Positions 1 to 7,220 of a DNA stretch of 7,481 bases are shown here, piece after piece; within the stretch, counting starts at the first letter, position 1, and each line of letters opens with the position of its first letter. The notes under the pieces were generated by a model. The model saw nothing but the letters and a program-made list of their open reading frames with translations. It made no database searches and was not told the origin of the DNA. Source of the DNA: Spirochaetota bacterium (GTDB lineage: Bacteria; Spirochaetota; JAGLSM01); assembly GCA_023135745.1 (NCBI GenBank), contig JAGLSM010000093.1, forward strand, positions 1-7,481. Reading direction: 5' to 3'. The translations under genes and the position numbers were made by a program.

Positions 1-551
1 TTATTGTTCAGAGGTATACTTCCATGCTGAAGAATAGCTCCTTTTAAAACCACCTGAGCACTTCCTATTAATTTTTTTTTAGTGGAATTGACAATTTCCC
101 ATTCAGAAACCGAAGAAAAACAGCTTTGATTGCCATGTCCTTGTTTTCCTGACTGATATTCAGAAAAATACCCTGAATATTTTAATCCTTTAATCAGTTT
201 TTTAGCAACGAATTTAAAAGCGGTCCTTCTGGAAGAATCTGTATCGGAAGGTATAGTAATACAATAGGTTAATTCATTAGCATGAAGAACAGCTCTTCCT
301 CCTGTAGGCCTTCTAATTACTTTAAAACCCATTTCACTGACCTTTTCCCAGTCTAAAACATCTTCATTTTGAAATTTTCCGAGAGAAATTGTAGGTTCCT
401 TCCATCCATAGAACCTCAAACATGGTAAGCCTGTTTCGCGGGTTTTCATTGCCATTTCGAAATCAATGGACATATTCATTTCCCCGCTGTAAGTATTAAA
501 AGGTATAATCAGATATTTTTTTAGTTCAATAGGATTCATAATCTTCATCAT
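1..551 (-). CDS. lipM: Octanoyltransferase LipM-type / lipoate-protein ligase A family protein, C-terminus off the window
   Basis: The first 183 residues can be read; the gene leaves the left edge, and about 90-100 residues are probably missing compared with the usual ~280. The LplA/LipM/LipB fold signature is present: RRPTGGRAVLH at residues 80-90, followed by ELTY, then an SCF motif with Cys144, and KLIGSAQ (Lys160) leading into LQHGSIPL (His176). The GGRAVLH variant plus a cysteine in the SCF context resembles LipM, which transfers octanoyl from acyl carrier protein through a Cys thioester to GcvH or other lipoyl domains. ATP-dependent LplA ligases lack that Cys. LipM as the role is inference; membership of the family is clear. 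ATGs at 551, 548 and 539 are all possible starts and none has a strong Shine-Dalgarno. The gene begins 18 bases after the cheA stop on the same strand, so it may be co-transcribed with the chemotaxis genes, although the function is unrelated (protein lipoylation, cytoplasm). Confidence 0.88.
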   Translation of the reverse strand, partial: MMKIMNPIELKKYLIIPFNTYSGEMNMSIDFEMAMKTRETGLPCLRFYGWKEPTISLGKFQNEDVLDWEKVSEMGFKVIRRPTGGRAVLHANELTYCITIPSDTDSSRRTAFKFVAKKLIKGLKYSGYFSEYQSGKQGHGNQSCFSSVSEWEIVNSTKKKLIGSAQVVLKGAILQHGSIPLNN

Positions 552-569
552 TTCAATCTGCTTTGTAAT

Positions 570-3314
570 TTACTTCTCAATATTTTCCATACTTAAACGG
601 AGAAGTTCGGAAAGCTCTTCCTTGTTAGTCATTATTATTAATCTTGCGTGAAATTCCTTTTTTTCCTTTTCTTCAATGACTGTATCAGAACTTAAAAAAT
701 TAAATTTTACGTATTCCTTACTCGTAAGAAGCTGATTTATTAAAACGCCAAGACTGTTATAAGAGTTCACAGGAGGTTCAGGATTTATTTCTTTGTCAAT
801 TGTGTTTGCAAGTTTATTAATAAATGTAGAACCAATAATATTATTTATTTCACCAATACCTTCAATAACATCATCATCAGCAACTTTTGTAGTTCCTAAC
901 GGATTGGCACTAATTATGTCATATAAGTTAAGAGCAGCGGTTTCCTTAATTATCAATAAAATGCTGAATTTAAAAAGCCCCTGTATTTTAATATTTGAAA
1001 GAATATAATTGTTGTCTAAATCGTTTTTAAACTGGTTTATAAACCTGCTTTTTGACATAAGTTTTGTAACAGGTGTATATATGTTTAAATCCTTTTGTGT
1101 CAATTTTGAAAAAGATTCCGCAGACTCGTTTAAGGATCTTTTTAAAATTCTAAACAGCAGCTTGTTAATTTCAATATCTGTTTTTTTAAAGTATTTTGTT
1201 TTATCTTCAGATTTTTTTTCAATAACTTTTTTTTCAATAATCTGATTTGAAATTTGCAGAATTGAGGAATTTCCCAGTTTTTCATTTATTAAATCAATAA
1301 TATCCATAGTATCTATAATCATAGTGATATTGCCGTCACCCATTATACAAACTCCGGATATGCTTTTTATCTGTTTGTAATTCTTTTCAATAGGTTTTAA
1401 AACCACCTCCTGTTCGCCTTCAGTTTTATCCGCAAGCAAAGCAATCCTTAACTGCTGATATTGTACAATAATTAGAAAAATTTCAGACTGCCCTATTGAT
1501 CGTGATAAATTCAGATCTATTGATTTATTCTCAATTAAACCATTAATTTCAAAAACAGGAATTACATTTTCCCGAACTCTTACGAGGCTTATATTGTTTT
1601 TTTTGTAAATATCATCAGGTCTTTTTTTCACTATTTCTTTTATTTCTGCTACAGGTATAGCATATTCTCTGTCACAGCTTTTTAATTTTAATACCGGGAT
1701 TATGGTTAAATTTAATGGCAAAGCAAGTATGAATTCCATTCCTTCATCCGGAGTATTTTTTATACTTATTCTTCCATTTAATTCGCTAATCCAATTCTTT
1801 ACTGATATCAAGTCATCTATCAGATTTTGTGTTTCAGAATCATACAGGTTATTCGAAAATGGAGCTTCAAGGAGTAAGTTCAGTACTTCATTATCATCCA
1901 TAGAATTAATTTTATCAATCGGAATTAATCCGGAATCTGAAAGATCTTTTCTATACTTTTCTGTATTAAAACCCCTGCCATCATCCATTATCGATATAAA
2001 CACAATGTTACCGGACCTTAAGGCAGACAATAATATATTTCCTTGACGCGTCTTGCCTTTTTCAATACGCTTTTCAGGCGATTCAATTCCGTACATTATT
2101 AAATTACGAACAATCCTCACCAATGGCTGACCAAGTTTATCTATTATTCTTCTGTCAATTTCGGTTTCTTCACCTGAGATAATCAGGTTAACATCCTTTT
2201 GTTCATCCCTGGCAATATCCCTAATGATCCTGTAAAACTGATTAAACACATCAGAAACAGGAGACATTCTTGAATCCATAACAGAAATCTGCAGCTCATT
2301 TGCGATATCCATTAGTTTTTCTGACATTTGATTCATTTCCCTGTAAATTTCTATATCATCATGTATCACTCTCATATCACGCTCAGCTTTTTTTAATCCT
2401 GATATATTGGTTATTATTTCACCAATTAAGTTCATAAAATCATCAAGCTTTTCAATTGAAACACGAATTGTATTACTACCTGTCGATATAATTCTTTTTT
2501 CTTTTGGAGGTGCTTTTTTATTTTCTTCCTTTTTTCCTTTTGAAGCTGACAAGTATTTAAATTTTTCTCCATCATTAACGACACTGCTTATTTCAAGCCG
2601 ACTTATCATACTGACTTTTAATTTTTTTTTCAGAGAAGGTTGATCCATGTCTGTGATGATTAATGCGGCAAATTTGCCGTCTGTTGATTCCGCAAATAAA
2701 TCATCCTTTGAAGGAACAATTTTTACTATTTCAGATATACTTTCGATTTTTTCAAGAATCAATTCACATCGCATCCATTTAATTAATTCTGATGGATCTA
2801 TTTCCAGAATAATTCTGTAACAGTTTTTTCCTTCTTCTAATGCAGTTCTGATTATATCAATATCTTCTGAGAATATCTTAAGTTTCAAATCAGTTGGTTT
2901 TTGCTTAACAGGAATGGGTTGTATTTTTTTCTTATCTACACCTAATAATTTATCTAAGCCGGTTATAAGCAGATCAGTTTGTAAATTAGGTTCATTGTTA
3001 TGCTTTATGGCATTTACAAAATCCTGTATTATATCTAAAACGTTAAAAAGAATATCTGTGGTTTGAGAAGAAGCCTTAATCTCTTTATTTTTTATCTTAT
3101 CCATCAGGTCTTCGGCTTTATGTGTTATTTCACTTATTTCAGAATATCCCATTGCAGCTGAAGAACCTTTTAAGGTATGCATAATTCTAAAAATATTATC
3201 AATATTTTTTTCTTTTTTATCATCCCTTTCAAAAGAGAGGAGATTGTCACTAAGCTCCTTGAGATGTTCTTCGGTATCTTCTATGTAAAGAGATTTATAG
3301 CGGTCCTGGTTCAT
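570..3314 (-). CDS. cheA: CheA-type histidine kinase homologue with degenerate ATP lid, fused to a C-terminal CheC-like phosphatase domain
   Basis: 914 residues, against roughly 650-720 for ordinary CheA. Domains in order: P1/Hpt 1-105 with the phospho-acceptor in HTLKGSS (His46, Lys49) and the supporting Glu68; a P2-like CheY-docking region about 143-245; P3 dimerisation about 283-345 (IRVSIEKLDDFMNLIGEI); P4 HATPase about 350-535; P5 CheW-like about 536-680; a charged linker; a CheC-like domain about 710-914. In P4, Asn404 of the N box and DDGRG (444-448) are kept. The lid GRGVGMD aligns without gaps to NLIDDLI (497-503), and the catalytic-region His of the N box is Arg400, with HGIE read as YGIE (408-411). 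The CheC-like part keeps ExxN (Glu822, Asn825) and a Pro 22 residues later (847). By family knowledge CheA passes phosphate from ATP via P1 to CheY at receptor arrays. Here autokinase activity is doubtful (inference), while phosphotransfer or dephosphorylation of CheY remains possible. The start lies 6 bases after the receptor stop, with only a weak ribosome site. Confidence 0.93.
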   Translation of the reverse strand: MNQDRYKSLYIEDTEEHLKELSDNLLSFERDDKKEKNIDNIFRIMHTLKGSSAAMGYSEISEITHKAEDLMDKIKNKEIKASSQTTDILFNVLDIIQDFVNAIKHNNEPNLQTDLLITGLDKLLGVDKKKIQPIPVKQKPTDLKLKIFSEDIDIIRTALEEGKNCYRIILEIDPSELIKWMRCELILEKIESISEIVKIVPSKDDLFAESTDGKFAALIITDMDQPSLKKKLKVSMISRLEISSVVNDGEKFKYLSASKGKKEENKKAPPKEKRIISTGSNTIRVSIEKLDDFMNLIGEIITNISGLKKAERDMRVIHDDIEIYREMNQMSEKLMDIANELQISVMDSRMSPVSDVFNQFYRIIRDIARDEQKDVNLIISGEETEIDRRIIDKLGQPLVRIVRNLIMYGIESPEKRIEKGKTRQGNILLSALRSGNIVFISIMDDGRGFNTEKYRKDLSDSGLIPIDKINSMDDNEVLNLLLEAPFSNNLYDSETQNLIDDLISVKNWISELNGRISIKNTPDEGMEFILALPLNLTIIPVLKLKSCDREYAIPVAEIKEIVKKRPDDIYKKNNISLVRVRENVIPVFEINGLIENKSIDLNLSRSIGQSEIFLIIVQYQQLRIALLADKTEGEQEVVLKPIEKNYKQIKSISGVCIMGDGNITMIIDTMDIIDLINEKLGNSSILQISNQIIEKKVIEKKSEDKTKYFKKTDIEINKLLFRILKRSLNESAESFSKLTQKDLNIYTPVTKLMSKSRFINQFKNDLDNNYILSNIKIQGLFKFSILLIIKETAALNLYDIISANPLGTTKVADDDVIEGIGEINNIIGSTFINKLANTIDKEINPEPPVNSYNSLGVLINQLLTSKEYVKFNFLSSDTVIEEKEKKEFHARLIIMTNKEELSELLRLSMENIEK

Positions 3315-3320
3315 ATGCAG

Positions 3321-4991
3321 CTACTCAATTTTAAACCTGTTAATTGCATGCGTCATTGAATCAACTGCTTTTGCCAGATCAAGAGAAGATCTTGATATCG
3401 CATCAGTATTAACCGCATTTTTCTGAGAAACTGATGCCAATGATTCGACATTAACCATAATTTCCGTTGTTATTCTGCGAATTTTATTAAATTCCGACTC
3501 AATTTCCCGTCCTCCCTGCAGCTGATCCTCTGTAACATTTGCCATTTCATCACCAAATTTTGATACCCTGAGTGAAGCCCCCTTCATCTGCCTGATTGAA
3601 GTATCAAGCTGCTTTACCATTTTTGCTCCATTTACTACATTTTTACCCGTTTCATTTATCAATGATTCAATTCCCTTTGTCGCGGTAGCACTTTTGTCAG
3701 CCAGTTTTGAAATTTCCTTCGCGACAACCGCAAAACCCCGCCCTGATTCCCCAGCTCTGGCAGCTTCAATAGAAGCATTAAGAGAAAGTAAATTTGTCTG
3801 ATCTGCAATGTCCGCGATTAAATTTATTATTGTTTTTATCTTAAAGGAGCTTTCTTCAATTTTATTCATTGCAAGTATCGCGTCCTGAGACCCGTTTTCA
3901 GCAACCCTTGACTGATTAAATGATCCTTCAGATTCAAATTTTATTTTACTGGCCATATCATGTACACTTTTAATTGAATTATTCAGCATGGATAGATTAC
4001 GTGTAACAAAATCAACTGATTCAGACTGATTCAAGGCCTCTTCTGATACCCTCTTAAGTGATATTCCCTGCTGCCCGGTATTGGCACTGAGATTCTTTGA
4101 TGAATCGGAGAGTTCATTACTTATGAAATTAACATCTTTTGTACTGTCTCTTATTTGCAGAATGTTTTTATTTAGTTCTACCATCATACTTGAAATTGCT
4201 TTTGCTATTCCACCAAGTTCATCACCAAAGCTTATATCAACATTTTCAGTTAAATTGCCCACTGATACCCTTTGAGCAAATTTGAGCGTTTTTTTCAATT
4301 TAACTGTTATATCTGAAGCAAAAAAATAAGCCATAAATATTATTATCAATAATGGTATAAGTAAAATTATTATCATCTTGATAACCGGTGTCAAAATTTC
4401 TCTTTTGATATCTTTAATATAAATGCCCGTCCCGATTATCCAGCCCCATTCATGAAATGTTGTTAAATAGGTGATTTTTTTTGAAGTATCTTCATCTTCC
4501 TTACCATGATATACCCACTCATGAGTTATAAAACCTCTCCCGTCCTTTCTGCACTTTTCTATAAACTCCATGAATATTTTTTTACCGCCCGGACCAACAT
4601 AATCTTTAAGTCCGTTTTTACGGTACCAATCCGGCTTTTCTTCTTTTGAATTCATGGGATCTACAATCATCTTAGGCTGAAAATCATTAATCCATATATA
4701 CTGTCTATTTTTTTTACCATAACGGATACCTTTAATAATACTAATTGCCATTTTTTCAGCATGCACTTTGGAAATTCGGCCTTTTTGAACGCTGCTATAA
4801 TAGTATTTTAAAATACCGTGTGCAGTTTTAGCCGCATTCTTAATATTTTCCTTTTTTTGAATAAAGATACTTTCACGATATGCCGGTAAAACCAACACAA
4901 ATAGAACTAATATTACCAATAATACGGTCAGGATTGTAAAAGCAACTATTTTATCAAAGAGACCCAATGGCCTGAATCTTATAAAACGCAT
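3321..4991 (-). CDS. Methyl-accepting chemotaxis protein with periplasmic sCache_2-like sensor
   Basis: 556 residues, complete. Layout: short basic N-terminus, membrane segment about 13-36, extracytoplasmic domain about 40-198, second membrane segment about 203-225, HAMP about 226-278, then a coiled-coil signalling domain to the end. The sensor has single-Cache hallmarks: [15 protein letters not shown] (98-112), a GPGGKKIF block, and [15 protein letters not shown] near the second membrane segment, as in the sCache_2 family. Some members of that family bind small organic acids; the ligand here is unknown. The signalling hairpin tip is well conserved ([20 protein letters not shown], 394-413, then [13 protein letters not shown]), so it should bind CheA and CheW. 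It ends in NRFKIE with no CheR/CheB-tethering pentapeptide. The gene starts one base after the cheW stop and ends six bases before cheA, so it probably signals into this same cluster. The ATG has an AAAAAAGG stretch upstream as a modest ribosome site. Confidence 0.95.
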   Translation of the reverse strand: MRFIRFRPLGLFDKIVAFTILTVLLVILVLFVLVLPAYRESIFIQKKENIKNAAKTAHGILKYYYSSVQKGRISKVHAEKMAISIIKGIRYGKKNRQYIWINDFQPKMIVDPMNSKEEKPDWYRKNGLKDYVGPGGKKIFMEFIEKCRKDGRGFITHEWVYHGKEDEDTSKKITYLTTFHEWGWIIGTGIYIKDIKREILTPVIKMIIILLIPLLIIIFMAYFFASDITVKLKKTLKFAQRVSVGNLTENVDISFGDELGGIAKAISSMMVELNKNILQIRDSTKDVNFISNELSDSSKNLSANTGQQGISLKRVSEEALNQSESVDFVTRNLSMLNNSIKSVHDMASKIKFESEGSFNQSRVAENGSQDAILAMNKIEESSFKIKTIINLIADIADQTNLLSLNASIEAARAGESGRGFAVVAKEISKLADKSATATKGIESLINETGKNVVNGAKMVKQLDTSIRQMKGASLRVSKFGDEMANVTEDQLQGGREIESEFNKIRRITTEIMVNVESLASVSQKNAVNTDAISRSSLDLAKAVDSMTHAINRFKIE

Positions 4992-4992
4992 C

Positions 4993-5520
4993 TTAATAAC
5001 CTTTTTTATCAGAATTTTCAGGGGATTTTAATTTAATTTGATCCACCTCTATTATTTCTTCAGTTGTCAGAATTTTTTCAACATTTAAAATTATAACAAT
5101 ATCATCACCCTGTTTCCCTATCCCGTCAAGGTACTCTCCTGATATTCCATGAATAACATCTGGAGCCGGAGTGATTTGTTCTGAATTAAGAACAATAACC
5201 TGAGAAACATTGTCTACAATCATTCCTATTAATTTTTCATTAATCTTTACAACTATAACCCGTGTAGTAGAACTGTAATTAATTGGAACCATTCCAAACC
5301 GCTCTCTCATATCAATTACCGGAATAATATTGCCTCTTATGTTTATGATTCCCTTTATAAAATCTTCGGTCTGAGGAAGAAGTGTAACATCAGGAATTCT
5401 AACGATACTTTCTACATTTTCTATACTAACTCCGTAATTTTCAGAACCAACGTAAAAACTGACAAATTGAAAAGCTTCAAACGCGGAATCCTCAATATTG
5501 TCTTTATCTAATTCTTCCAA
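4993..5520 (-). CDS. cheW: Chemotaxis coupling protein CheW
   Basis: 175 residues; a single CheW domain covers about residues 16-160. Characteristic segments are FVSFYVGSENYGVSIENVESIVR, then LPQTEDFIKGIINIRGNIIPVIDMRERFG, the standard CheW core with the conserved Arg in NIRG, and later GMIVDNVSQV. It is an adaptor in the cytoplasm that links receptor tips to the CheA P5 domain. No ATG is in frame before the domain, so the start must be the TTG at 5520. It is preceded by a near-consensus Shine-Dalgarno, AAGGCGGTG, at ideal spacing. Short acidic N-terminal and Lys-rich C-terminal tails (KLKSPENSDKKGY) flank the domain. The gene follows cheY by 14 bases and abuts the receptor gene with one base between them, consistent with one transcript. 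Confidence 0.95.
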   Translation of the reverse strand: MEELDKDNIEDSAFEAFQFVSFYVGSENYGVSIENVESIVRIPDVTLLPQTEDFIKGIINIRGNIIPVIDMRERFGMVPINYSSTTRVIVVKINEKLIGMIVDNVSQVIVLNSEQITPAPDVIHGISGEYLDGIGKQGDDIVIILNVEKILTTEEIIEVDQIKLKSPENSDKKGY

Positions 5521-5524
5521 AAAA

Positions 5525-5533
5525 CACCGCCTT
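5525..5533 (-). promoter_or_regulatory. Strong ribosome binding site fixing the TTG start of cheW
   Basis: On the minus strand the bases read AAGGCGGTG, one mismatch from AAGGAGGTG, followed by four T and then TTG at 5520. A GTG inside the motif (5527-5525) is out of frame with CheW. This site is the main argument for a TTG start, since no in-frame ATG exists before the CheW domain. Confidence 0.75.
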
Positions 5534-5534
5534 T

Positions 5535-5906
5535 TTATTCATCATCTTCATTAAGAATATTATTTATTGCAACGATCAATCTTTCCCTTGTAAAAGGTTT
5601 TACGATAAAATCTTTTACACCAGCCCGTATACAGTCCCTGAGAAGAGGTTCCTGTCCCAATGCGGTAACCATTATTATCTTTGCAGTTTTATCATAATGA
5701 AGGATTTCCTTAGCAGCATCGACTCCATTCTGCACATCCATGGTAATGTCCATAGTAACAAGATCAGGATTAGTTGCTTTAAATAGCCTTACACTATCAT
5801 AGCCGTTTCTGGCTTCAATAATTGTTACATCGCCGATTTCATTGATGATATTTTTAATCATTGTTCTCATCAACGTGGCATCATCAACGATCATTATTTT
5901 TTTCAT
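5535..5906 (-). CDS. cheY: Single-domain response regulator CheY
   Basis: 123 residues, the usual length of a stand-alone receiver domain, with no output domain. The acidic pair Asp8-Asp9, phospho-acceptor Asp53 (TMDITM), Thr81 (MVTALG) and Lys103 (FIVKPF) are all in place, so it should be phosphorylated by a CheA P1 and, when phosphorylated, act on the flagellar switch. One oddity is the loop after Asp53: it reads DITMDVQNG where most CheY proteins have DITMPEMDG, so the usually conserved Pro is Asp57. The ATG at 5906 is preceded by GGGAGAG about 8-14 bases upstream. It lies between cheX (27 bases upstream) and cheW, so the regulator is encoded directly with its phosphatase. A chemotaxis role is favoured over a generic receiver because of this context. 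Confidence 0.95.
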   Translation of the reverse strand: MKKIMIVDDATLMRTMIKNIINEIGDVTIIEARNGYDSVRLFKATNPDLVTMDITMDVQNGVDAAKEILHYDKTAKIIMVTALGQEPLLRDCIRAGVKDFIVKPFTRERLIVAINNILNEDDE

Positions 5907-5933
5907 CTATTTATCTCTCCCGGCAACTGATCA

Positions 5934-6416
5934 TTAGAATTTTTTAATAGCCACATTTATTTCAAACTCACCAAAGGGAGTTATCATATCTGTTGATAGA
6001 GTTGTCTGATCAAGAAGATGTACTTCAAAGGCTTCTCCTATAATAACTGAAGGCGTTGTTATCTTAAGCATAATATTATTTTGACTAAACTCAGAGACCG
6101 CGTTACCTGATATTATATTAGCCACTTCTCCAAGAGCATCCGGAAAAGTTTCATCAGCAGAATCAACCTTGAAGTCAGAATCAAAGCTGTTTATAAGGTT
6201 AATAGCTGTTGATTTTTTCATACTATAGACAACAACACCTGTATATTTATGTCCTGAAACTCCAATGATAATGGCAATTTCATAACTTGCTGTCGGGTTT
6301 TCTTTTAATATAACAGCGCCTTTCCTTATTTCAACGCTAAACAGCTTTTTGAAAACATCATAAGCCGCTATGAGGAATGGATTTACTATTTCCAAATCAA
6401 TATCTTTTAGAGTCAT
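5934..6416 (-). CDS. cheX: CheY-P phosphatase CheX
   Basis: 160 residues, the normal size for CheX. The active-site helix reads DALGEVANIISGNA (93-106), giving the D-xxx-ExxN signature with Asp93, Glu97 and Asn100, and a Pro 22 residues after the Asn (Pro122). In the CheC/CheX/FliY family the Glu and Asn insert into the CheY active site and speed loss of phosphate. CheX proteins have one such site and usually work as dimers; spirochaetes use CheX in place of CheZ. This is the first gene of the operon: the ATG at 6416 follows a clear GGAGA ribosome site at 6425-6421 (minus strand) and a plausible promoter. It lies next to cheY, its expected substrate. The assignment is firm because both motif and context agree. 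Confidence 0.94.
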   Translation of the reverse strand: MTLKDIDLEIVNPFLIAAYDVFKKLFSVEIRKGAVILKENPTASYEIAIIIGVSGHKYTGVVVYSMKKSTAINLINSFDSDFKVDSADETFPDALGEVANIISGNAVSEFSQNNIMLKITTPSVIIGEAFEVHLLDQTTLSTDMITPFGEFEINVAIKKF

Positions 6417-6449
6417 TTTATCTCCATATTTTTAATTATCTAAAAAAAT

Positions 6450-6478
6450 ATTTTATCAGATTCATGATACATTTGCAA
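6450..6478 (-). promoter_or_regulatory. Candidate sigma70-type promoter of the che operon
   Basis: Read on the minus strand: TTGCAA (6478-6473) as -35, a 17-base spacer, and TAAAAT (6455-6450) as -10, matching 4 of 6 and 5 of 6 consensus bases. Transcription would start near 6443, leaving about 27 bases before the cheX ATG. I saw no sigma28-like GCCGATAA element. In such AT-rich DNA chance matches are common, so this is tentative. Confidence 0.45.
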
Positions 6479-6530
6479 ACTGTTTTTTTACTAATATTGC
6501 AGTATAAGAATAACAAAAAAATGTCCCTTT

Positions 6531-6559
6531 TTGTAGTTTGATACGTACTATATTATAAA
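6531..6559 (+). promoter_or_regulatory. Candidate promoter for the plus-strand beta-barrel-like gene
   Basis: TTGTAG (6531-6536) and TATAAA (6554-6559) are separated by 17 bases; the -10 matches 5 of 6 and the -35 only 3 of 6. It lies about 30 bases before the start codon at 6589, diverging from the che promoter within the 172-base intergenic region 6417-6588. A good ribosome site, GAGGAA, sits at 6580-6585, just ahead of the ATG. I see no RNA gene in this intergenic region. Confidence 0.35.
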
Positions 6560-6588
6560 AGCTCAATAAATATTTAAATGAGGAAATA

Positions 6589-6966
6589 ATGAAAAAAACA
6601 TTAGTGATTTTATTTTTTATAACAATAACTATATCATTATACAGGAAACTAAAACCAGGAGATATTCTACTCTCAGTTGGGACATCAATTGGTTTTAATT
6701 CATATGAAACTACGTATACGAATAACACCATTCAGGAATTTAAAAGATTTGATATTAGTTTAACCGGAGAATATATGATCACAACCAAGCTTGCATTAGG
6801 AGGTAGTTACGGATACCTCAAAAAAACCGGTGATCTTGAATATAAGGGATATTATATTGGAGGCATTATTAGTTACTATTTTAACCCTGAAGGTAATATC
6901 CACCCCTATGTGAGTTTAAAGCTTGGTTTTGTAGATTGGGATTATGCAGGAAACGGGATTGAATAA
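6589..6966 (+). CDS. Putative outer-membrane beta-barrel protein, short (possibly truncated)
   Basis: 125 residues. The N-terminus has a Lys pair and a hydrophobic stretch (about residues 2-17, KKTLVILFFITITISL), as in a signal peptide, but the next residues, YRKLKPG, offer no clear cleavage site. The rest alternates polar and hydrophobic residues in beta hairpins: DILLSVGTSIGF, RFDISLTGEYMI, KLALGGSYGYL, YYIGGIISYYF, HPYVSLKLGFVDWDY. This resembles small outer-membrane porin-like barrels (OMP_b-brl type), which usually need eight strands and 160-200 residues; here the frame ends at TAA after about five or six strands. All three forward frames are closed just after the stop, so one simple frameshift does not restore a longer barrel. 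GAGGAA at 6580 supports the start. The specific function is unknown; it may be a truncated gene. It diverges from the che operon. Confidence 0.6.
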   Translation: MKKTLVILFFITITISLYRKLKPGDILLSVGTSIGFNSYETTYTNNTIQEFKRFDISLTGEYMITTKLALGGSYGYLKKTGDLEYKGYYIGGIISYYFNPEGNIHPYVSLKLGFVDWDYAGNGIE

Positions 6967-7100
6967 AAATTAATCCTGAAATCATGCAAAGGTTACAAAT
7001 AATAAGATTCCCGGCTTGCTGATAAAATTAATTTCTATTGCAAATTCAATTCTTGCAATCTTTTTAAGTACGGTATACTGTGTTAATGTGTTTAATCTAA
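6967..7100. other. Non-coding stretch between the two plus-strand genes
   Basis: All three forward frames carry stops here (for example at 6971, 7018 and 7098), and I recognise no protein in either strand and no tRNA or structured RNA. The only local structure is the inverted repeat at 7037-7059. A weak TTGCAA (7053) to TATACT (7074) pair with a 15-base spacer could be a poor promoter for the downstream frame. The stretch may be decayed coding DNA that once joined the flanking frames. Confidence 0.5.
7037..7065 (+). terminator. Weak stem-loop followed by a T run, possible terminator of the upstream gene
   Basis: ATTGCAA (7037-7043) and its exact inverted copy TTGCAAT (7053-7059) enclose a 9-base loop, and a C plus TTTTT (7061-7065) follows. 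The layout is that of an intrinsic terminator on the plus strand, 70 bases after the beta-barrel-like gene. The stem has only 7 pairs and two G-C pairs, so it would be weak; an operator palindrome or chance are real alternatives. Confidence 0.25.
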
Positions 7101-7220
7101 AATAAAGATAATAACCGAAGAAAGAACAACTATGATGATAATCCCGATGACGATAAAAAAAATAAAAGCACTGTCGTTTACACATCATTCCAGGGAAAAT
7201 GGAATACCCGCTGGGGAATT

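Noticed and set aside
1009..2643. Several 70-115 codon plus-strand frames opposite cheA
   Set aside because: They are antisense shadows of a gene with strong domain matches along its whole length; the products are low-complexity and Ser/Phe/Ile-rich.
570..3314. Frameshift or assembly error as the reason for the odd CheA lid
   Set aside because: The frame stays open through 914 codons and the altered lid aligns without gaps, with recognisable sequence on both sides, so simple indels do not explain it.
6443..6540. Second che promoter GGGACA (6528-6523) with TATACT (6507-6502) on the minus strand
   Set aside because: The spacer is only 15 bases and the -35 is poor; the TTGCAA/TAAAAT pair nearer cheX is better.
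6462..6731. Minus-strand open frame of 89 codons over the divergent promoter region
   Set aside because: It overlaps the start of the plus-strand gene and both promoter candidates, has no ribosome site and its product looks like no known family.
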